DNA from: Elusimicrobiota bacterium
Lineage (GTDB): Bacteria > Elusimicrobiota > Elusimicrobia > UBA1565 > UBA9628
Direction: 5' to 3'
Length of the DNA stretch: 64,000 nucleotides
NCBI GenBank assembly: GCA_023213235.1
Contig: CP096137.1
Span: 2,652,908-2,716,907, forward strand
Notes under the pieces: model-generated
Told to the model about the DNA's origin: nothing
Seen by the model: the letters and a program-made list of their open reading frames with translations, nothing else
Database searches by the model: none
Program-made: the position numbers and the translations under genes
Shown here: positions 59,146 through 64,000 of the stretch, one piece after another
How positions within the stretch are numbered: position 1 is the stretch's first letter
Layout of the letters: each line of letters opens with the position of its first letter

Positions 59146-60088
59146 TCCTTTAGAAGAAGGCGCGCCGCCAGGCGCGCAGCCTCGTACGCGGCCGCGGAGT
59201 CGATACGACCCGCGGCCGCCGCGTCGTAGGCGGTCCCGTGCGCGGGCGACGTGCGGACGAACGGCAAGCCCGACGTCCAGTTGACTCCCGCCAGGCCGCC
59301 CAGCGCCTTGAGCGGGATCAGCGCCTGGTCGTGGTAGAGGCAGACGAGGCCGTCGTACTCCCCTTCGGCGTGCAGGCGCCAGGCCGAGTCGGCCGGCAGG
59401 GGGCCGTCGAGCCCCAGCCGCCGGGCCAGCGGCGCCAAGAGCCGCGACTCCTCGGAGCCGATCAGCCCCCCTCGCCGGCGTGCGGGTTGAGGCCGCACAG
59501 CGCCAGCCGGGGCGAGCGCCGTCCCAGCAGGACGAGCGCCTCGCGCAGGTCGCGCGCGCACGCGGCGATCTCCCGCGCGCCGAGGGCGCCGGGCACGTCC
59601 TTCAGGGGGATGTGGCGCGTGGCGATCGCGCACCACAGGCCGCGCGACGGGACGCCGAGGATCATCTGTGCGTCCGGGCGGCCCGCGAAGCCCGCGAGGC
59701 GTTCGGTGTGGTCGCGCCACGGGTAGCCGGCCTCCGCCCACGAGGACTTCGAGATCGGCGCCGTGACGATCCCGCCCGCCAAGCCGCGCGCGGCCGCGGT
59801 CAGGGCCGCCTCGAACGACGCCGCCGAGAGGCGCCCGCCGTCGGCGGTCGGGCGTCCGGAGCGCGGGACGGGCAGGCCCAGGCGCGTGTCGAGAACGGGG
59901 CCGTCGGACGGGCGCCGGCCGGCCGCGCGCCAGACCGCCGCGTCGCCGACGAGCAGGGGGCTGACGCCGCGGGGCAAAGCGCCGGCGCGGATCGAGGCGA
60001 GCGCGGCGCGCGGGCCGACGCCCGCCGGATCGCCGCAGGTGAACGCGAGCGTCTTAGGGAGCGGCCGTCGCCGGGAGGTTGCGCTCAA
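59142..60088 (-). CDS. pdxA: 4-hydroxythreonine-4-phosphate dehydrogenase PdxA, frameshifted
   Basis: Pyridoxal-phosphate synthesis enzyme, about 315 residues. Start region LAFTCGDPAGVGPRAAL, then AISKSSW-like APISKSSWAEAG, three metal-binding histidines in WRDHTERL, LYHDQALIPLKAL and TSPAHGTAYD. The frame breaks at C6 59466-59471: one added base joins LNPHAGEGGLIGSEES. The start is a TTG at 60088, overlapping the SurA-like gene by about 35 bases. The surA-pdxA pairing is also found in enterobacteria. Confidence 0.92.
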
Positions 60089-61157
60089 TGGTGGCCTTGT
60101 CGCGGAGGCCCTTCACGAACTCCTCGATCTTCTTCTGGAACGAAACGCCTCCGAGGAAGTTCGCGAGCTCGTCCTTGAACTTCTCGTAGTCCGGCTTCTC
60201 CGCCGCGCGCTTCTCCGTCACGCGGATGACGTTGTAGCCGGTGTCGGTGAAGATCGGGGCGCTCGTGTCGCCGACGCCGAGCGAGAACGCCGCCTTCTCG
60301 AGCTCGGGCGGTGCGATGCCGCGCAGGACGTAGCCGAGGTCGCCGCCGCGGGCCGCGCTCTCGGGGTCCTCGGACTCCTCCTTGGCGACCTTCGCGAAAT
60401 CCTCGCCGTCGTCGAGGCGCTTCTTGATGGCCTCGGCCGTCTTCTTGGCGCGGTTCTTCTCGTTCTCGGAGGCGCCCGGGGAGACGCGGATCAGGACGCG
60501 CTGCACGCGCACGCGCTCGGAGCTGAGCGCCTTGACCTGGCCGGCGACCTCGCGCAGCGCCATGCCGTCCTCCTCGTCCATGCCCTTGGGGACGTCGGTG
60601 CTCTTGCTCGCGATGTAGGCCTCGATCTTCGCGAAGTAGGCCTTCGCCTCGTCCTCGGACGGCGGGACCATCTTCGACTTCACGGCGTCGTCGAGGACCT
60701 TGCGCGCCATGATCTGCCGGGAGAGGCGCTCGCGGAACCGCGGCCAGTCGAGGCCCTCGCCCTTGAGCTGCTGCTGGAAGGCCGCCTCGGCGTCCGCCTC
60801 GGACATCGGCTGGCCGCGCTCGTCCTTCTTGAAGCGGGCCTTGATCTCGTCGACGGCGTTGTCGATCTCGCGCTCGCGGACCTTGAGCTTGAGCTTGGCG
60901 CCCTCCTGGATCAGGAGCTCGCGGTCGATGAGCTGCTCGAGCGTGCTCTCGCGCAGCTTGCGCACGTTCGCCGGGTCGGCGAGCGCCGCGGGATTGGTCT
61001 TGCCCCAAAAGTCGATCGCCGTCGCGGCCTCCTTCTGGTACTCGGAGAGCAGGATCGGCTGGCCGTTGACGACGGCGACCGTGTCCTCGAGCAGCTTCGC
61101 CGCGGCCGGAGCGGCCAGAAGGGCGAGGAGCGAGAGGGCCTTACCTAAACTGTTCAT
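60054..61157 (-). CDS. SurA-like periplasmic peptidyl-prolyl isomerase
   Basis: 367 residues. Signal peptide (LGKALSLLALLAAPAAA), SurA N-terminal chaperone helices (VAVVNGQPILLSEYQKEAA, LIDRELLIQEG) and one parvulin domain (VRVQRVLIRVSP ... AARGGDLGYVLRGI ... GYNVIRVTEKR). It assists folding of outer-membrane proteins, fitting the barrel protein elsewhere in the window. The start at 61157 overlaps the upstream parvulin by 17 bases and pdxA overlaps its end. Confidence 0.88.
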   Translation of the reverse strand: MNSLGKALSLLALLAAPAAAKLLEDTVAVVNGQPILLSEYQKEAATAIDFWGKTNPAALADPANVRKLRESTLEQLIDRELLIQEGAKLKLKVREREIDNAVDEIKARFKKDERGQPMSEADAEAAFQQQLKGEGLDWPRFRERLSRQIMARKVLDDAVKSKMVPPSEDEAKAYFAKIEAYIASKSTDVPKGMDEEDGMALREVAGQVKALSSERVRVQRVLIRVSPGASENEKNRAKKTAEAIKKRLDDGEDFAKVAKEESEDPESAARGGDLGYVLRGIAPPELEKAAFSLGVGDTSAPIFTDTGYNVIRVTEKRAAEKPDYEKFKDELANFLGGVSFQKKIEEFVKGLRDKATIERNLPATAAP

Positions 61158-61958
61158 CGACGACCTCCACGGGGAACTTGCTCTGGACGGACTGCAGGTA
61201 CGCGTCGAGCTTCTGCTTCTCGAGCAGGCGCGCGATGCGCGCGCGGCCTTCCTCGAGGGTCACCTTGCGCTCTCCGTCCTTCTTCATGACGTGATAGCCG
61301 AACTTGCTCTTGAGCGGGCCGCCGATCTCGCCGACGCGCATGCGGAAGACGACCTCTTCGAGCTCGGGAATGACCTCGCCGTACAGCGACGTGGCGAGCT
61401 TTCCCCGTCGCCGGCCGTCGCCGCGTCGAGCGACTGCTCCTTGGCGACCTTGGCGAAGTTGGCGCCCGCGCGCAGCTTCTTGGCGACCTCGGCGGCCGCC
61501 TCGGGCGTGCCGAGCAGAACGTGGCGCATCTCGACTTCGACCGGATGCTTGAGAAGGTAGTCGCGCACGTCGCTCTCGTCGACCTTGAGCTCGCCGCGCC
61601 GGCGCAGGTCGTCGATCCACATCGAGGTCAGCAGGTAGTCTCCGCCCTCGCGCACGCGGTCCTCCTCCTCGCGGCGCAGTTTCTCGAGCTGCGCGCGGAA
61701 GTCGCCGGAGCGCGGGACGTCGCTCTGCTGGGCCGCCGCGAGCACGAGCTTCTCGCGGATGAGGACGTCGAGGAACTGGCGCCGGCCGCTCGGCGAGAGC
61801 ACGTAGTCCTGGTAGCCGGCCGACACCTCGGACAGCTTGCGCTGGAACTCGCTCTGCGTGATCTTGAGCTTGCCCACGCGCGCGATGACGGGGTCCTTCT
61901 CGCCGCGGCAGGCGCTAAGAAGGAAGGCGACGCAGAAAATAAGAAGGGCCCGGGTCAC
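61141..61958 (-). CDS. Lipoprotein parvulin / SurA-like foldase, frameshifted
   Basis: About 272 residues. Lipobox FLLSAC at the end of an N-terminal hydrophobic stretch, then SurA-type helices (VARVGKLKITQSEFQRKL, REKLVLAAAQQSDV) and a parvulin domain (VEMRHVLLG ... GPLKSKFGYHVMKKDGER). One base must be added at C4 61403-61406 to give TAGDGGKLATSLYGEV. The GTG start at 61958 follows TAAGAT by six bases, so leaderless. It is cotranscribed with the SurA-like gene and pdxA. Confidence 0.87.
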
Positions 61959-61964
61959 GGGCCC

Positions 61965-61970
61965 ATCTTA
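61965..61970 (-). promoter_or_regulatory. -10 box TAAGAT for the lipoprotein foldase
   Basis: TAAGAT on the minus strand, six bases before the GTG at 61958. Confidence 0.4.
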
Positions 61971-61994
61971 TCATTTACGGCCGCAGGGCGTCCC

Positions 61995-62778
61995 CTAGGG
62001 CTTGGGACGCCTCACGTCGGGCCAGATCATCCACGTCTCGCCCCCGCTGGTGACGGTGACGATGAGGCCGCCCTGGGCGACGCTGGCGCTGAGGCGCCGC
62101 GGCTTGTCGCCGACCTCCGCCTTGGCGATCGCCGGGACCTTGTCGGCCGCCTTCGCGTCGGGAGAGGACGGGGCGATCTCCATGTAATTCTTGAGTGCGT
62201 CGGCGAAGACGCCGTCGTCCTCGGACCGCGCGTTGCGGTCCGCGACGAAGCCCGCCAGCGGGAAGCCTCCGCCGTTGGCGTCCGACTTCAGCAGGTCGAG
62301 GTACTGGACCTGCCGGTCGAACTGGAGGACCAGGAAGTGATCGAAGAAACGGGCGCGCAGAAGCTTGTACGTCCGCCCCCCGCCTGGGTGTTCCCGTACT
62401 TGAGCTGCTGAGCCGGATACTCCTTCGACCTCGGCACGAGGATGACCTGCTGAAGCCCGTCGATCGGGCTGTCGCAGGCGATGATTCCGTACTTGCCCTT
62501 GAGGTCCTTCGCCAGGTCTTTCACGTCGTCGGGGTTCCTGCGGCACTCCGGCGACTTGAGGAGCAGAGCCTCGAGGTCGGCGATCGAGATCTCACCTCCC
62601 CGGGATTGGCCGGGCCCGGCACGGGCGCGGTCTCCGTCGCGCCTCCGCCCTGGGCCGCGCGCTGGCCCTTGAACTTCTCCTTGAGCTGGGAGCTCGAGCG
62701 CAGGACCTCGGCCTCGGTCTGCGCCCGGGCGCTCGCGGACAGCAGCCCGAGCGCGAGTGCGGCGATCAGAATCTTCAT
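61995..62778 (-). CDS. Secreted protein of unknown function, frameshifted twice
   Basis: About 262 residues after correction. Signal peptide (KILIAALALGLLSASARAQ), a Gly/Pro linker, then an alpha/beta domain with ISIADLEALLLKSPECRRN, KGKYGIIACDSPIDGL and RARFFDHFLVLQFDRQ. Frame breaks at C4 62598-62601 and C6 62376-62381, each one missing base. A purine-rich ribosome site (GGGAGA) precedes the ATG at 62778. It lies 13 bases after the neighbouring secreted protein and is probably cotranscribed. No family recognised. Confidence 0.65.
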
Positions 62779-62791
62779 GAGGTTCTCCCTG

Positions 62792-63520
62792 CTACTTGTC
62801 GAGTTCGGAACGCAGCTTCTTCGCGTTCTGAAGCCAGGTCTCGGTGTTCGCCTCTGTCTCCGCCTGCGGCGGATTCTCCGCGCGCAACTGGATCAGCGAG
62901 CCGGTGAACCCCGCGACGTTGGCCCGGACGGCGCCGACGGTCATGCTCTTCTGGATGTCGGTCGGGTCCTTGGCGACGAGCACCGGCTGCGCCACATACA
63001 TGAGAAGCCGCGGCAGGCTGCCGTCGGGGGCCCGCGGGCCGCGCGGGATGCCGCCCGCGAGCGCGACCTCGCCGTCGGCGATCAGTTCCGGCAGCGCCGC
63101 CGACTCGCGCGCGAGCGCCTTCGCCGCCCACGCGAGATCCTCGCCCTCCGGCGGCCTGGCGCCTTCGCGCCAGGGACGGATGTAGCCGATCAACTCGCTG
63201 ATGTTCCGCGCGGTGTTGTTCAGATTCTCCGTCAGATGCTCGAGCGAATACCCTCCCGGGCCTTTCGCGTAACGGGCGAACAGCGCGGGCTTGAGGTCGG
63301 CGGGGGCGCGTCCGACGCCGGGAGCGGGACGGGTGGACGCTGCGGCCGGCTCCGGCACCCCGGCGGGCGCGGCCGCCGCCCCTCCGGCCGCCAAAGCGGC
63401 CCGGCGCTCGGCGGCCTCGCGCTTGTACTTCTCCTTGAGTTCGCGCAGGCCGTCCTTCTCCTGGGCGGCGGCGGGAACGGCGAGCAGGGCGGCGAGGGAG
63501 ACGGCGAAGAGGGCTTTCAT
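62792..63520 (-). CDS. Secreted protein of unknown function
   Basis: 242 residues with a signal peptide (KALFAVSLAALLAVPAAAQ), a Lys/Arg/Ala-rich helix and Ala/Pro linker to residue ~75, then a helical domain (LEHLTENLNNTARNISELIG, AKALARESAALPELI, MTVGAVRANVAGFTG). A GGAGG ribosome site stands nine bases before the ATG and a CATACT -10-like box lies at 63546-63551. Unknown family; paired with the 61995-62778 gene. Confidence 0.7.
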   Translation of the reverse strand: MKALFAVSLAALLAVPAAAQEKDGLRELKEKYKREAAERRAALAAGGAAAAPAGVPEPAAASTRPAPGVGRAPADLKPALFARYAKGPGGYSLEHLTENLNNTARNISELIGYIRPWREGARPPEGEDLAWAAKALARESAALPELIADGEVALAGGIPRGPRAPDGSLPRLLMYVAQPVLVAKDPTDIQKSMTVGAVRANVAGFTGSLIQLRAENPPQAETEANTETWLQNAKKLRSELDK

Positions 63521-63582
63521 GAGGGGACCTCCGGGACTCGCGCCAGTATGACCCCGGAAGCCCGGGTTGTCAAGAAGGTAAT

Positions 63583-64000
63583 CTAGGCCTTCAGGAAGGC
63601 GCGCACGGCGTCGATGGCCGTCTCTCCCGCGAGCTCCAGGCGCACGGCGTCGCCCTCGGAGGACGGGACGAAGGACACGCGCTTGCCGTACGCCTTGAGC
63701 CAGCGCGCCGGGTCCTCGGGGCGCGGCGGCGCGTCGGCGCGCCAGCGCAGCTCGACGGCCCCGTCCTTCTCGACGATCTCGGCCACGCGCGAGCGCCGCG
63801 CCTCGGCGCGCAGGTTCAGCAGCGCGAACAGGTTCTTGACCGGCTGCGGCGGCGGCCCCGACAGCCGCTCGAGCTCGCCCAGGATCTCGACGGTCTCCTC
63901 GGGCGTGGCGCGCAGGGCGCGCTTGTAGATCTTCAGGCGCTCGATCTCGCCGGGAAGGTAGGCCTGCGGGATGTAGGCCGGCAGGCGCAGGTCCACCTCG
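63583..64000 (-). CDS. mfd: Transcription-repair coupling factor Mfd, C-terminal end only
   Basis: Only the last ~138 residues are in the window; the gene starts beyond the right edge. They match the Mfd C-terminal (D7) domain: VDLRLPAYIPQAYLP, ERLKIYKRALRATPEE, GPPPQPVKNLFALLNLRAEAR. In the full protein this domain masks UvrA binding until Mfd meets a stalled RNA polymerase. uvrB, its repair partner, is found 40 kb away in this window. Confidence 0.9.
   Translation of the reverse strand, partial: EVDLRLPAYIPQAYLPGEIERLKIYKRALRATPEETVEILGELERLSGPPPQPVKNLFALLNLRAEARRSRVAEIVEKDGAVELRWRADAPPRPEDPARWLKAYGKRVSFVPSSEGDAVRLELAGETAIDAVRAFLKA

Overview
Layout and organism. The window is very GC-rich (roughly two thirds G+C by eye), densely coded, and has short intergenic gaps. 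No stretch over about 210 bases lacks a gene or RNA. It carries house-keeping genes of a Gram-negative-type cell: an outer-membrane beta-barrel protein, SurA-like chaperones, many signal peptides and lipoboxes. It also has receptor-like Ser/Thr kinases and a tmRNA. No rRNA or tRNA gene was seen. My best guess for the lineage is Elusimicrobiota or another deep Gram-negative phylum. This rests on general gene-content impression only, with low confidence.

Sequence quality. About 25 genes or gene parts are interrupted by one-base frameshifts. Nearly all are missing bases in runs of 4-7 G/C (two are in A/T runs), and they hit essential genes such as trpS, uvrB, lysC and pdxA. The simplest reading is uncorrected homopolymer errors of a long-read assembly. 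I therefore annotate these genes as whole CDSs across the break and state where each break lies.

Regions. 0-9 kb: trpS (partial), a secreted protein, an XRE regulator behind a palindromic operator pair, cca, a CpXC protein, a large DUF4175-like membrane protein, an MFS exporter and an aldo/keto reductase. 9-20 kb: ROK sugar kinase, hemerythrin and CBS proteins, then a tightly coupled glycogen-to-trehalose cluster (glgX, treY, treZ, archaeal-type debranching enzyme). 20-31 kb: uvrB, amtB, lysC, nadC, birA, greA, queG, an outer-membrane protein. 31-44 kb: secreted proteins, an operon of pilus-type ATPase, receiver protein, FixC and FixX, then tilS, a lipoprotein cyclophilin, nnrE, sppA and two diguanylate-cyclase-like genes. 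46.1-46.5 kb: tmRNA. 46.5-58.7 kb: a one-strand block of membrane and secreted proteins ending in three tandem TPR-kinase genes. 59-64 kb: pdxA, two SurA-like chaperones, two secreted proteins and the end of mfd.

How it works together. The most distinctive content is the 46.5-58.7 kb block. It has three kinases with signal peptide, periplasmic TPR part, one membrane span and a cytoplasmic C-terminal kinase. That is the reverse of the usual bacterial PknB layout. A kinase-less sibling shares the same receptor motif. A second feature runs through the window: at least 15 genes have a TATAAT-like -10 box only 5-7 bases before the start codon, so many transcripts should be leaderless. Non-ATG starts overlapping the previous stop (TTGA, GTGA, CTGA) are the other common arrangement inside operons.
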